The notes: a model not told the origin generated them from the letters alone. A stretch of 64,000 nucleotides of DNA from Arthrobacter sp. NicSoilC5 (GCF_019977395.1 NZ_AP024660.1:1240001-1304000), one strand, 5' to 3'; positions 26,416-35,521 are shown, counted from the stretch's first letter. Translations and numbers: made by a program.

Positions 26416-26458
26416 TCGGCCCCCGTCAGGGGTTGCGCAGAGGATAGGCAGGGGTTGG

Positions 26459-29400
26459 TCAGAGGAGGGCGTCGAGGCTTTCGGAGATCCGCAGGGTTGA
26501 GCCGTTGCGGTTCTTGACCACCTGCAGTTGGGTGCCGATCCGCTGTTTCATTTCGGCCACGTGGCTGACCAGTCCCACGACCCTCCCGCCGTCGCGGAGT
26601 CCTTCGAGGGCATCCATGACTTGCTCCAGGGACTGGTCGTCCAGGCTCCCGAAGCCCTCGTCAACGAACAGGGTTTCGATTTCCACCCCTCCGGATTCCT
26701 GCTGGACCACGTCCGCGAGCCCCAGGGCCAGCGAGAGGGAGGCCATGAAGGATTCGCCTCCGGACAGCGTGGAGGTGTCCCGGCGGAATCCCGTCCACTG
26801 GTCCACTACTTCCAGGCCCAGCCCTGACTTTGCTCCGCGGGCTGCCTTGGCGTCAGTGTGCTGGAGAAGGTAGCGGCCGTCGCTCATGGCCACCAGGCGT
26901 TCGGAGGCCGCGAGGGCCACCTGCTCCAGCCGCGCGGCCAGCACGTAGCTGGTCAGGCTCATCCGGTAAGTGTTTTCGCCCCGGCCAGCGGCGGCATCGG
27001 CCAACCCGGCAAGCATCTGCGCACGCTCCGCCGGCTCGCGCGAGGAGCCGGCCAGCGCTGCATATTCGGCGGCGATGGACTTCAACGACGCCAGGCAGCG
27101 GGCAGCCATGCCGGCAGCCAGATCGGCTTCGCGCGCCACATTCCTGGCTGTCGCCGCGTCCAGGCGCAGCGCCGCCAGCCGCTCCTCATCCGCTGTGAAG
27201 CCGCCGGCGGCTTCGTCCAGGGCGAGCACAATGTCCTCCGACTCAAACAGCCCTGCCACGCGGGCTGCCTCGTCCTGGGCTGCACGGACGGCGGACTCGA
27301 GGGCTGCCAGTTCAGCGGGCCCGAGGAGCTGGCTGCGGGCATCGTCGGCGCTTGCGAAGCCGGCATCTGGCAGGGCCAGTTCCAGGTGTTCCTGTGCTTC
27401 GGCGGCCTGCAGCCGGGCCATATCCAGCCGCGCCTGCGCTTCGACGGCTTTGTCCAGTACAGCCACGGCCTCCTCAAGTGCCCGCAGCCGGCGTTCCAGG
27501 CTGCGGTGGCCGCCCCGGAGGCCGGTAAGCGCCGTGTCCAGCGACGCAATCTGTTCGGCCAGGTCGGCAAGGGACGCTGCCGTCCGGGACAGCTCCACTT
27601 CCGTTTCGGACAGCGTGGCCCGCGCCTGGGTAAGGGCGGCGTCCAGGGCGTCCAGCCGCTGCCGCCTGTCCTGCAGCTCCTCCGCAGCCTGCTCGGCGTC
27701 CGCCGCCGCAGCAAGGGCCTCCTCCGCGCCGGAGCGGGCCTCCTGCACGGGGGTAGTCCCACCTTGACCGGCGAGGACCGCCACTGCCTGCTCTGCCTCG
27801 GCAAGGTCTGCGGCGACCAGGGCATGGGCTGCCTCGGCGGCTTCGTACAGACCGTGGGCCCGTTCCTCATCCTGGGCCAGGGCCGGGCCTCCGGTTCCCG
27901 CATCCGCCGGGCCGGGATGATGTCCGCTTCCGCAGACGGGGCAGGGTTCCCCGGCAACCAGCCCCGCTGCCAGTTCCGATGCAGCGTTGGCCAGCCGTTC
28001 CTCCCGCAGGTCCAGCCAGCGGCGTTTGGCCTCGAGGAGGTTCTCCCGCGAGTCGCCGTGGCGGCTCTTGACCCGGTCCCTGCGTTCGATGGCTGTCCCG
28101 TGCCGCCGGACGACGTCCAGCAGCTCCGCCGCCGCAGCAGCTTCCTTGCGCCGCAGCGCAGCTTCCACCGAACGGGCCTCCAGCTGGTCCATGCCGTTGG
28201 CCAGCTGTTCGCGTTCCGCCACCAGGCGCTCGGTGCGCCGGCCCAGTGTCTCCACGGCGAGCTCCAGCTCACCCAGCCTGCCGGTGAGGCCTTGGTGCCG
28301 CTTCCGCAGCTCCTGGAACCTGTCCTCGTCGGGCAGCCGTGCCTCGACGACGGCCAGCAGCGATCGCAGGCGGCCCAGTTCCTCCGGAGCCCCCGGCATG
28401 CTCCCCCAGGCGTCTTTTGCGGTTCCGGGGCTGGCATCGGCACTCTCTGCCGGTCCACTGCCGAGCTGGGCCAGTTCGCCGCCGTCCCCGGCGGCCAGGC
28501 GGAGCAACGTCATGGCTGATTCGGCGGCCGCGGCGGCGGCACGGACTTTGGCAGCTGCAGCGTCCACAGCCTGCAGTTGCCCGTGAAGAACCTCTGCCTG
28601 GCGGTGCCGCCCAAGCCGGGCGCTGGTTTGTTCCCGCTGCGCCGCCCCTGCCTCGACGGCCTTTTGCCGTGCTGTCGCGGCTGCGAGTTTGCGGTGCCGT
28701 TCATGGCGGGCAGCCTCCTGCTCAGCCTCTGTGCGGCGCGCCTGGTTCACAGCCTCAGCGGCGGCGGCCCGCTCCGTGAGTTCCGCCAGGCGCACGGCAG
28801 CAGACGCCTGCAGCCAATCAAGGCGGCGGGGGATGTCGTCCGCCGGCGGCGCCTCCTCCTCGGGAAGCTGGAGCGGGGCGGCCTCGGTTTCGGCACGCGC
28901 GGCCAGGATGCCGAGTTGGCCGGACAGCACGGCCACGTCCTCCCGCGCGGCGGCGGCCTGCCGTGACAGTTCCTGTTCCAGGGCTTCAAACCTCTGGGTA
29001 CCGAAAAGCTTCTGCAGCAGGTCCAGCCGGTCAGCAGCCTTGGAGCGAAGGAAGGCAGCGAAATCACCCTGCGGCAGCATCACCACCCGGGTGAACTGTT
29101 CGCGGTCCATGCCCAACAAGGCCATGATCTCCGCGCCCGCTTCATCGTTGCGGGCAGACTTCTCCACCCAGGCCCCGCCCACCCGTTCGCGGAGCAGCGT
29201 CTTGGCCTGCTGGACCGTGAAGCCGTTCTTTCCGCGGGTACTGGGCTTCTCCCACGCCGGGGACCGGGTCACTTCGAAGCGGCGGCCCTGGGCGGAAAAT
29301 TCACAGGTAACGGCGGGGTCCTGCCCGGGCTCGGCATGGTCGCTGCGCAGCCGCTTGCCGTCCTGCCGTGCCCCCGGAACGGAGCCGTAGAGCGCAAAGC

Positions 29401-29545
29401 AGATGGCATCAAGCACGCTGGTTTTGCCGGCGCCGGTGGGCCCGTTCAGCAGGAACAGTCCGTGTGCGCTGAGCCGGTCAAAATCGATGTCCTCGGTTCC
29501 GGCAAAGGGCCCGAACGCCGAAATGCGCAGATGGTGGATCCTCAC
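26459..29545 (-). CDS. sbcC: Exonuclease subunit SbcC (Rad50-like SMC ATPase)
   Basis: A 1028-aa SMC-type ATPase that, with SbcD, opens and degrades hairpin and palindromic DNA and processes double-strand breaks. The Walker A loop is GPTGAGKTSVLDAICFALYG near residue 35; the zinc hook CPVCGSGHHPG sits mid-protein between two long coiled coils; the ABC signature LSGGESFMASLSLALG and Walker B ETLFVDEGFGSLDD lie near the C-terminus. The start is a GTG at 29545 overlapping the sbcD stop by 4 nt (GTGA). Confidence 0.97.
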   Translation of the reverse strand: MRIHHLRISAFGPFAGTEDIDFDRLSAHGLFLLNGPTGAGKTSVLDAICFALYGSVPGARQDGKRLRSDHAEPGQDPAVTCEFSAQGRRFEVTRSPAWEKPSTRGKNGFTVQQAKTLLRERVGGAWVEKSARNDEAGAEIMALLGMDREQFTRVVMLPQGDFAAFLRSKAADRLDLLQKLFGTQRFEALEQELSRQAAAAREDVAVLSGQLGILAARAETEAAPLQLPEEEAPPADDIPRRLDWLQASAAVRLAELTERAAAAEAVNQARRTEAEQEAARHERHRKLAAATARQKAVEAGAAQREQTSARLGRHRQAEVLHGQLQAVDAAAAKVRAAAAAAESAMTLLRLAAGDGGELAQLGSGPAESADASPGTAKDAWGSMPGAPEELGRLRSLLAVVEARLPDEDRFQELRKRHQGLTGRLGELELAVETLGRRTERLVAEREQLANGMDQLEARSVEAALRRKEAAAAAELLDVVRRHGTAIERRDRVKSRHGDSRENLLEAKRRWLDLREERLANAASELAAGLVAGEPCPVCGSGHHPGPADAGTGGPALAQDEERAHGLYEAAEAAHALVAADLAEAEQAVAVLAGQGGTTPVQEARSGAEEALAAAADAEQAAEELQDRRQRLDALDAALTQARATLSETEVELSRTAASLADLAEQIASLDTALTGLRGGHRSLERRLRALEEAVAVLDKAVEAQARLDMARLQAAEAQEHLELALPDAGFASADDARSQLLGPAELAALESAVRAAQDEAARVAGLFESEDIVLALDEAAGGFTADEERLAALRLDAATARNVAREADLAAGMAARCLASLKSIAAEYAALAGSSREPAERAQMLAGLADAAAGRGENTYRMSLTSYVLAARLEQVALAASERLVAMSDGRYLLQHTDAKAARGAKSGLGLEVVDQWTGFRRDTSTLSGGESFMASLSLALGLADVVQQESGGVEIETLFVDEGFGSLDDQSLEQVMDALEGLRDGGRVVGLVSHVAEMKQRIGTQLQVVKNRNGSTLRISESLDALL

Positions 29546-30720
29546 CGCGACACCTCCAGGAGCCTGACGTTCTCCAGCGCGGCCGCGAGCGCGGTCCTTT
29601 CCGCCGGGTCAGCGCTCCTTCCCCGCACGTGGTCCAGGAACCCGCAGCAGACGGCGAGGTCGTCCGGGGCGCCTGCGAGCCTGCTGCTGTAGCTGGCCTC
29701 CGTGGCGGCAGTGGCGCCTTGGGGATCAAAGGCAAGGACCAGCGTGTCAGGGAACCTGGCGCGCAGCCGTTCCATGGCACGGGTGGGGCGCTGGGAATCG
29801 GTAAGGGTGACCTGGCAATAGGCGGTTTCAGCCCATGCATGGGCCGGATCCCCCAGGAGATCCTCCAGCGGTCCGCGGAGAACGGCCAGCGAACGCGGGG
29901 CCTCCCAGAGGACTTCCGCCACCGACGCGACGCCCTCCGGGCCGATCTCCACCAGCCAGGCGCCCTTCTGGTGCGTGGACTCCGAAAAGGAATAGGCCAG
30001 CGGCGACCCCGAATACCTGACGGAACCGGACAGCTTCTGCCGGCCATGCAGGTGGCCCAGCGCGGTATAGCTGAACCCGTCGAAGAGGTCCAAAGGAACA
30101 GCTCCCACGCCGCCAATGCTGAGGTCCCGCTCGCTGTCTGAACTGATGCCTCCGCTGGCGAAGGTATGGGCCAGGACCACTGAGTGGACGGTGCCAGACG
30201 CGGCGCGCCGGGCGATGTCTTCCCGGATCAGTCCGGTCGCGGCGCGGGTGACCTCGAAATGGCTTGCCGTTTCCACCCCCAGCTGTTCGGCGACCATCCT
30301 GGGCTCAAGCCACGGGATGCCGTAGAGCGCCAGCGTCGCCTCCTTCCCGGCCGCATCCGTTCCCAGCGGCAGCAGCAGGGGCTGGTCCAGGTCCTCCACC
30401 CTGGTGCGCAGGTGCACTCCCCCACGTTCCAGCAGCCGGGAGGCGAACCCCAGGCGGATGGCGGAGTCGTGGTTGCCGCTGGTGAGGACCACTTTCGCGC
30501 CTGCGGCAGTGAGCCGGACCAGGGCGTCGTCAAGAAGGTGGACCACGTCCACGCCCGGGAGCGCCCGGTCATAGACGTCGCCGGCGATCAGGACGACGTC
30601 GACGCTGTCCCGCTCAACCGCCGCCACCAACTGGTCAACGAAGGCCCGCTGGGCATCCAGCATTCCGACGCCGTGGAAGGAACGGCCCAGGTGCCAGTCC
30701 GAGGTGTGAAGTAACCGCAT
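29542..30720 (-). CDS. sbcD: Exonuclease subunit SbcD (Mre11-like nuclease)
   Basis: A 392-aa metallophosphoesterase nuclease, partner of SbcC. Metal-binding motifs are D8 and H10 in TSDWHLG, AGDVYDRA, and SGNHDSAIRL. The length is typical. The ATG at 30720 has a TAGCTT -10 6 nt upstream. It is first in the sbcD-sbcC operon. Confidence 0.97.
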   Translation of the reverse strand: MRLLHTSDWHLGRSFHGVGMLDAQRAFVDQLVAAVERDSVDVVLIAGDVYDRALPGVDVVHLLDDALVRLTAAGAKVVLTSGNHDSAIRLGFASRLLERGGVHLRTRVEDLDQPLLLPLGTDAAGKEATLALYGIPWLEPRMVAEQLGVETASHFEVTRAATGLIREDIARRAASGTVHSVVLAHTFASGGISSDSERDLSIGGVGAVPLDLFDGFSYTALGHLHGRQKLSGSVRYSGSPLAYSFSESTHQKGAWLVEIGPEGVASVAEVLWEAPRSLAVLRGPLEDLLGDPAHAWAETAYCQVTLTDSQRPTRAMERLRARFPDTLVLAFDPQGATAATEASYSSRLAGAPDDLAVCCGFLDHVRGRSADPAERTALAAALENVRLLEVSR

Positions 30721-30726
30721 GTTCCT

Positions 30727-30732
30727 AAGCTA
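30727..30732 (-). promoter_or_regulatory. -10 element of leaderless sbcD
   Basis: TAGCTT on the minus strand, 6 nt before the ATG at 30720. Confidence 0.45.
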
Positions 30733-30777
30733 TCGGCAGCCACTGACAGTGCAGAAAAACGCCGCGGCAAACAGCGC

Positions 30778-31710
30778 TCAGGACCTTTTGCCGTCAAAGA
30801 ACTCCTGTGCCTCGCTGACACCGCGGGCTTTCTCCTGGCGGGCAGCCGCCGCAGCGGCAGGCTCATTCACGGCAACAGCGTCGGCGTCATCATCGGCGTC
30901 ATCGTCAGCGCCGGTGTCATGCCCGGCAGCCTCCACGTCGGCAACGGGTGCAGGGGAACCGGTCACCTCGCCGATCCGGAACACCAGCCCCGCGATGGCA
31001 GCGCCGGCCAGCGGCGCCACCAGGAAGACCCACAGCTGCTCCACGGCCCAGCCGGAGCTGAAGACGGCGGACGCAACGGCACGTGCGGGGTTGAACGGCA
31101 GGTTTCCCACCGACTGGCCCACCTGCAGCAGGGCGGCAAATGACAGGCCGACGGCGACGGGCGCCACCGTGCGGGCGCCTCCGTCACGGCCGGAGGCTCC
31201 CAGGAAGACAGCCACGATGATGGCGGCACCCAGCAGTTCCAGGAGGACGACGGCGGCGAGGGGCGCCTGGATGATGGAGTGCTCACCGAAGCCCGCGGCC
31301 ACGGTATCGAAGGCGGTGCGGCTGTCCGGGATGCTGGGCAGCGTGCGCAGGATGCCGAACAGGGCCAGGGCGCCCACCAGGGCCCCGACGAGCTGGGCGG
31401 CAGCGTAGGCGGCGGCCGCGCCGGCCCGGATCCGCCCGGCCAGGAGGTGCCCCAGGGTGATGGCAGGGTTGAAGTGGCCGCCGGAGATATGTCCGAAGGC
31501 CAGCATGGCGGCGGTAACGGCCAGGCCGGCAGCCAGGGCGGAGGGGACCGGGCTGGACTGCGGAATGCTGAACAGGGGCACACCCAGGCCGGCCACCGCC
31601 AGGAAAAGGCTGCCAAAGGCCTCGGCCGCCAGGCGGGGCAGCAGGCCGGTGGGTGCGGCAGGCGTGCCGTCGGGCTGCAGTGCGTCGCGGGCTGGGACAG
31701 GGGTGCTCAT
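30778..31710 (-). CDS. MIP family aquaporin
   Basis: A 310-aa channel of the MIP family: six TM helices and the two pore loops HFNPAIT and FNPARAVASAVF, both with intact NPA. Such proteins pass water or small neutral solutes; the channel-lining residues do not clearly mark a glyceroporin. The C-terminal 70 residues form a very acidic tail (GADDDADDDADA), probably cytoplasmic. The ATG at 31710 is used with a weak GGTCCC site. Confidence 0.92.
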   Translation of the reverse strand: MSTPVPARDALQPDGTPAAPTGLLPRLAAEAFGSLFLAVAGLGVPLFSIPQSSPVPSALAAGLAVTAAMLAFGHISGGHFNPAITLGHLLAGRIRAGAAAAYAAAQLVGALVGALALFGILRTLPSIPDSRTAFDTVAAGFGEHSIIQAPLAAVVLLELLGAAIIVAVFLGASGRDGGARTVAPVAVGLSFAALLQVGQSVGNLPFNPARAVASAVFSSGWAVEQLWVFLVAPLAGAAIAGLVFRIGEVTGSPAPVADVEAAGHDTGADDDADDDADAVAVNEPAAAAAARQEKARGVSEAQEFFDGKRS

Positions 31711-31812
31711 GATGGGACCTTTGCTTGTGGGGGTCTGGGGTTCGGGCTGCCGGGGTGGCTCGGGCGCCGCGGCCGTCCAGCGATGTGCCGCTTCCCGTCG
31801 ATGGTGGCGCCG

Positions 31813-31879
31813 GGCAACCCGAGCAGTATGCCAGTCCCGGCTGTGCGTTTGCTGGACGGCAGCTGTCTGTCGGGTTGCC
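31813..31879. repeat. Spaced inverted repeat, 10 bp arms
   Basis: GGCAACCCGA (31813-31822) and TCGGGTTGCC (31870-31879) are exact reverse complements, 47 nt apart, in the 221 bp between the aquaporin and ADP-ribosylglycohydrolase genes. I see nothing else in that gap except the -10 at 31920. Confidence 0.3.
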
Positions 31880-31919
31880 GGACCCCGGTATGCAGCGCGG
31901 GCCTCCGGGCTGCGGACGG

Positions 31920-31925
31920 TAAATT
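31920..31925 (+). promoter_or_regulatory. -10 element of leaderless ADP-ribosylglycohydrolase gene
   Basis: TAAATT, 6 nt before the ATG at 31932. Confidence 0.4.
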
Positions 31926-31931
31926 TACTCC

Positions 31932-33017
31932 ATGAGCTTCGACCACGGCATCCCCGCGCCCACCCTCAAGTCCCGCATCCACGGCTCCCTCCTGGGCGGG
32001 GCGCTGGGCGACGCCCTGGGCTACGCCGTGGAATCCGATTCCATTGCGGCGATCCGGCAGCGCTTCGGGGCGCAGGGCCTGGCTGGCTTTGAGGACCTGC
32101 AGGGCCCGTGCCATTTTTCCGACGACACCCAGCTGACCTTGTACACGGTGGATGGGCTGGTGGAGGCGCTGGAATGGGCCAACTCCGGCGTGGGCGCGGA
32201 CGTGAACGCCTGCCTTTGGCTGGCGTACCTGCGCTGGCTGGCCACCCAGGGTGAGGAGGCCGGGCCGTCCGCACCGGCACCCCAGCCCCGCTGGATCGAC
32301 GGCAACGAGGTGCTCCGGCAGCGCAGGCGCCCCGAGGGGGAATGCATTTCCGGGCTTGCCAGCGGTGAAATGGGAACCATCAGCCGCCCGGTGAACCCCG
32401 GAGCCAGGGGCGCCGGCACGGTGATGCGTTCGGCACCGTTTGGGCTGGTGCCGCACATCACGCCCGACGCCGTCTATAAGCTCAGTGCCGACGCCGCCGC
32501 CCTGACGCACGGGCACCCTTCAGCCCGGCAGAGTGCGGGCATCTTCAGCCTCCTGATCCACCGGCTGGTGTCCGGCGTGGGGCTGCGGGACGCCGCCGCC
32601 GGGGTTACGGCGCACGCCGGCGACCTTGTGGACGTCGCCCCGGAGCTGCCGGAACGCCTTGAGGCGGCCCTCCGGCTCGCGGACAAGGCGCTCGTCGGGC
32701 CCGAAGAACTGCTCCAGGTGCTGGGCGGGGGCCGGACAGCGGAGGAAGCCCTCGCCGTCGCGCTTTATGCCGTCATGGCCACAGCCCCGGCCGACGGGGC
32801 GGACACACAGCCCGTTGACCATTTCCGTCGTGCCATGGCCGTTGCCGTGAACCACAGCGGCCCCAGCGATACCGCGGGTTCGCTGGCAGGAAACATTCTG
32901 GGAGCCCTGTACGGTGAGGACTGCCTCCCGGCGCAGTGGCTCGGGGCCCTGGAAGCGCCGGAGGTGGTCCGCGGCATGGCCGATCAGCTGGTGAAGGTTA
33001 CGACCGGCGAAGGCTGA
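31932..33017 (+). CDS. ADP-ribosylglycohydrolase family protein
   Basis: A 361-aa all-helical hydrolase of the DraG/ARH family, which removes ADP-ribose from proteins or small molecules using two magnesium ions. Magnesium-binding motifs are visible: GALGDALGYAVES near residue 25, HFSDDTQLTLY near 60 and the C-terminal GPSDTAGSLAGNILGALYG near 320. No ADP-ribosyltransferase gene is seen nearby. Its 3' end overlaps the convergent DUF4395 gene by 20 nt. Confidence 0.93.
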   Translation: MSFDHGIPAPTLKSRIHGSLLGGALGDALGYAVESDSIAAIRQRFGAQGLAGFEDLQGPCHFSDDTQLTLYTVDGLVEALEWANSGVGADVNACLWLAYLRWLATQGEEAGPSAPAPQPRWIDGNEVLRQRRRPEGECISGLASGEMGTISRPVNPGARGAGTVMRSAPFGLVPHITPDAVYKLSADAAALTHGHPSARQSAGIFSLLIHRLVSGVGLRDAAAGVTAHAGDLVDVAPELPERLEAALRLADKALVGPEELLQVLGGGRTAEEALAVALYAVMATAPADGADTQPVDHFRRAMAVAVNHSGPSDTAGSLAGNILGALYGEDCLPAQWLGALEAPEVVRGMADQLVKVTTGEG

Positions 33018-33477
33018 TGTTGTTGCAGGCTTCGCAGACGTCCTCCGGGATCACTCCGCGGCGCTGCAGGAACCCGAAGATGGTGCAGCCCAGGCAGAAA
33101 CCCGCGAAGGCTTCCAGCGAGGCAGCAATCACCAGGATGCCCAGCAGCGTCCAGGCTGCCGGCGCCGCGCCGGCGGCGAAGAGGAGGAGCGCGCCGGTGG
33201 ACACTGCCGCACCGATTCCCTGGGCGAAACGCTTGGGCGGCCCGGAAACCAGCTTCACCCTTCCCAGCCGCGGGGTGATCACCTTGACCGACAGCAGCGC
33301 CAGGGGCGAAATCCGCGGGCCGAAGAGCAGCCGCAGCCAGAATCCGGCGGCAATCGCTGCCAGCCCCCAGCCTGAATTTGCCACCGCGGTGACGACGGCG
33401 AGCAGCACCACGAGCGCTGCCGTGGTGCGGGCGGCGTATTCATTGACGGGGTTGGGGAAAGTGAACAGGGAGGCCAT
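32998..33477 (-). CDS. DUF4395 membrane protein
   Basis: A 159-aa membrane protein matching DUF4395, with the entry block FPNPVNEYAARTTAALVVL and about four TM segments. Cysteines FCLGCTIF (a CxxC within a late TM) and EDVCEAC in the C-terminal tail suggest thiol chemistry or metal binding; other DUF4395 proteins occur next to thioredoxins. The ATG at 33477 is supported by a TACCCT -10 6 nt upstream; a start 12 codons earlier is not. Confidence 0.85.
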   Translation of the reverse strand: MASLFTFPNPVNEYAARTTAALVVLLAVVTAVANSGWGLAAIAAGFWLRLLFGPRISPLALLSVKVITPRLGRVKLVSGPPKRFAQGIGAAVSTGALLLFAAGAAPAAWTLLGILVIAASLEAFAGFCLGCTIFGFLQRRGVIPEDVCEACNNISLRRS

Positions 33478-33483
33478 CCCGCA

Positions 33484-33489
33484 AGGGTA
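33484..33489 (-). promoter_or_regulatory. -10 element of leaderless DUF4395 gene
   Basis: TACCCT on the minus strand, 6 nt before the ATG at 33477. Confidence 0.4.
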
Positions 33490-33556
33490 GGAGCCAGCCG
33501 CCGGAGCGGCCAAGCTTTATTGCGCCGGATGACTGTGCGCAGCCCCCGCCCGGGGA

Positions 33557-34618
33557 TCAGGCGCTGACGGCGGGTGCGCGGGCGCCGGCCCAGGCTTCCC
33601 CGGGACCATCGAGCGGCCCCCGGGCATCCGCGCCGCCCACCATCTGCAGGAACTCCCCCTCGGACAGCACTTCAATGGCCTGCCCCCGGTCGTGAAGCTC
33701 CAGGACCCGGCGCGCCTTGCCGGTGAGCCTGCCCGAGCGAAGGTCCGAGGCAACAAACCCGTCCCCCACCACCAGGACGGTGGTCCGCGCGGTGACCCGG
33801 CTCTCGGTCCGCGCCCCGCACCGGGCCGACCGCAGTTTGGCATCCGGACGGTTGATGGAGAGCTGCCCGGTGAACACCACCGTCTGGGCGTACAACGGGT
33901 GCCCGGGCTCGGCGTCAAGGTTGGGCTCCGGGTTCAGTCCTTCCTCCGGCCAGCCGGACTGGAACCGGCGGACCAGGGTGGCCCCGTTGCCGGAGTTGCC
34001 TGCCAGCGCCGCGAGGCTGGCTTTGGACAGGTCGTCCGTGGCGGGGTCGAAGGCCTGCTGCCGTGGCATGGCCAGCCCCAGGGACAGGTAGAGTTCGGCG
34101 ATGCTGTTGGCACCGTTGCGGCCGGCGATGTCGACGAGGATGCCGGCGCAGGCGCGGGCATCCTCCGCGGCGTCGTGGTGGTTGACCAGCGGGACGCCCG
34201 CTTCCTCGGCGGCGAAAGGCAGGGAATTGGACACCAGCGAATAGCAGCGACGGGACAGCATGACGGTGCAGACGTAGTCATAGGCCGGGCCGGGCAGGCC
34301 GGAGACTTCCAGCGCCGAGCGGATCACGCCGAGGTCGAAGGCGGCGTTGTGCGCGGCCAGCACGTCGTCGCCGATAAATGCGCCGATTTCGGGGAACAGG
34401 TCGCCAAAGCGGGGCGCGCCGGCGACGTCAGCGGCGGTGATGCCGTGGATCCTGACGTTGTTGTGGTCGAAGGAGTCGTATCCCGACGGCGGACGCATCA
34501 GCCAGGAGGCCTCCTCAACGATCCGGCCTCCCCTCACCTTGGTCAGCCCCACCGAGCACGGGGAGCCACGGAAGCCGTTGGCCGTTTCGAAGTCGATCGC
34601 AGTAAAGTCCAAACCCAC
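33557..34618 (-). CDS. DEDDh 3'-5' exonuclease with C-terminal BRCT domain
   Basis: A 353-aa protein: an RNase T/DNA polymerase III epsilon-type exonuclease (about 1-170) with motif I DFETAN at residues 9-14, motif II AAHNAAFDLG and motif III HHDAAEDARAC, so all acidic residues and the histidine are present. The C-terminal 90 residues (QTVVFTGQLSINRPDAK onward, with GDGFV and a closing ELHDRG) form a BRCT domain. It is probably a DNA repair or proofreading-type nuclease. The GTG start at 34618 is marked by TAAGGT 7 nt upstream, and is divergent from dedA. Confidence 0.9.
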   Translation of the reverse strand: MGLDFTAIDFETANGFRGSPCSVGLTKVRGGRIVEEASWLMRPPSGYDSFDHNNVRIHGITAADVAGAPRFGDLFPEIGAFIGDDVLAAHNAAFDLGVIRSALEVSGLPGPAYDYVCTVMLSRRCYSLVSNSLPFAAEEAGVPLVNHHDAAEDARACAGILVDIAGRNGANSIAELYLSLGLAMPRQQAFDPATDDLSKASLAALAGNSGNGATLVRRFQSGWPEEGLNPEPNLDAEPGHPLYAQTVVFTGQLSINRPDAKLRSARCGARTESRVTARTTVLVVGDGFVASDLRSGRLTGKARRVLELHDRGQAIEVLSEGEFLQMVGGADARGPLDGPGEAWAGARAPAVSA

Positions 34619-34625
34619 GGCCCCT

Positions 34626-34631
34626 ACCTTA
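34626..34631 (-). promoter_or_regulatory. -10 element of leaderless exonuclease gene
   Basis: TAAGGT on the minus strand, 7 nt before the GTG at 34618. Confidence 0.45.
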
Positions 34632-34673
34632 CCGCCGCGGCCCCCCGGCCCCGGGGAGCACAGGCCCGTCAAG

Positions 34674-34679
34674 TACCCT
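34674..34679 (+). promoter_or_regulatory. -10 element of leaderless dedA
   Basis: TACCCT, 6 nt before the GTG at 34686. Confidence 0.45.
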
Positions 34680-34685
34680 TGAGGG

Positions 34686-35495
34686 GTGAACTTTCCTGTG
34701 ATGAATGACCTCGCTGTGTCCATGCTGGGCGGTGCGGGACCGGTCCAGCCGAAAATGGCTTCCTTCCTGCCCGATTGGCTGAACCCCCAGGTCTTCCTGG
34801 CCGATCCCGCGCTGGCCCCCTGGGTGGTCCTGCTGGTGTGCGGCATCATCTTCGCCGAGACCGGCCTGCTCATCGGTTTCTTCCTGCCGGGCGATTCCAT
34901 GCTGTTCACGGCGGGCCTGCTGGTGGCCACGGGCACCATCAAGTTCAACATCTTCGCGTTCGCCGCGTTGATCGTGGTGTCCGCGATCATCGGCAACCAG
35001 GCCGGCTACCTGATCGGATCCAAGGCCGGCCCCGCCATCTTCAACAGGCCCAACTCCAAGCTGTTCAAGCGCGAAAATGTCGAGAGCGCCCACGCATTCT
35101 TCGAAAAGCACGGCGGCAAGGCACTGATCCTGGCCCGCTTCGTGCCTATCATCCGTACCTTCGTGCCCGTGATCGTCGGCGTGGCGCAAATGAGCAAGCG
35201 AAAGTTCTTCATCTACAACGTCATCGGCGCCGTGCTGTGGGGCGGCGGCGTCACGCTCCTCGGCTACCTGCTGGGCGACAAGGTCCCGTGGGTCCGCGAC
35301 AACCTTGACATTATCTTCATCGTCATCGTGCTGGTCTCGGTGGTCCCCATCGGCATCGAGCTCCTGCGCGGGCTGTCCGCACGGCGGCAGGCGAAGGCAT
35401 ACGGCACCGACACCGTCGACGAATACATCGAGGAACACGAACCGGAAGAGGAGCAGAAGACTCCCCGGAACATCCATCGCGGCCGGCCGGAGTAG
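34686..35495 (+). CDS. DedA family membrane protein
   Basis: A 269-aa membrane protein of the DedA/SNARE-associated (VTT) superfamily, now linked to flipping of undecaprenyl phosphate or phospholipids. It shows ETGLLIGFFLPGDSMLF near residue 58, the LARFVPIIRTFVPVIVGVA motif with its conserved arginines, and GAVLWGGGVTLLGYLLG. The acidic tail (EEHEPEEEQK) is cytoplasmic. The GTG at 34686 is preceded by TACCCT. A strong bidirectional terminator follows. Confidence 0.93.
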   Translation: MNFPVMNDLAVSMLGGAGPVQPKMASFLPDWLNPQVFLADPALAPWVVLLVCGIIFAETGLLIGFFLPGDSMLFTAGLLVATGTIKFNIFAFAALIVVSAIIGNQAGYLIGSKAGPAIFNRPNSKLFKRENVESAHAFFEKHGGKALILARFVPIIRTFVPVIVGVAQMSKRKFFIYNVIGAVLWGGGVTLLGYLLGDKVPWVRDNLDIIFIVIVLVSVVPIGIELLRGLSARRQAKAYGTDTVDEYIEEHEPEEEQKTPRNIHRGRPE

Positions 35496-35521
35496 CAGTC
35501 CTCCGCCCGCACCCGACACCC

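Noticed and set aside
26858..28519. A 553-codon plus-strand frame opposite sbcC
   Set aside because: SbcC is complete with Walker A, zinc hook, signature and Walker B; the plus frame has no recognisable domain.
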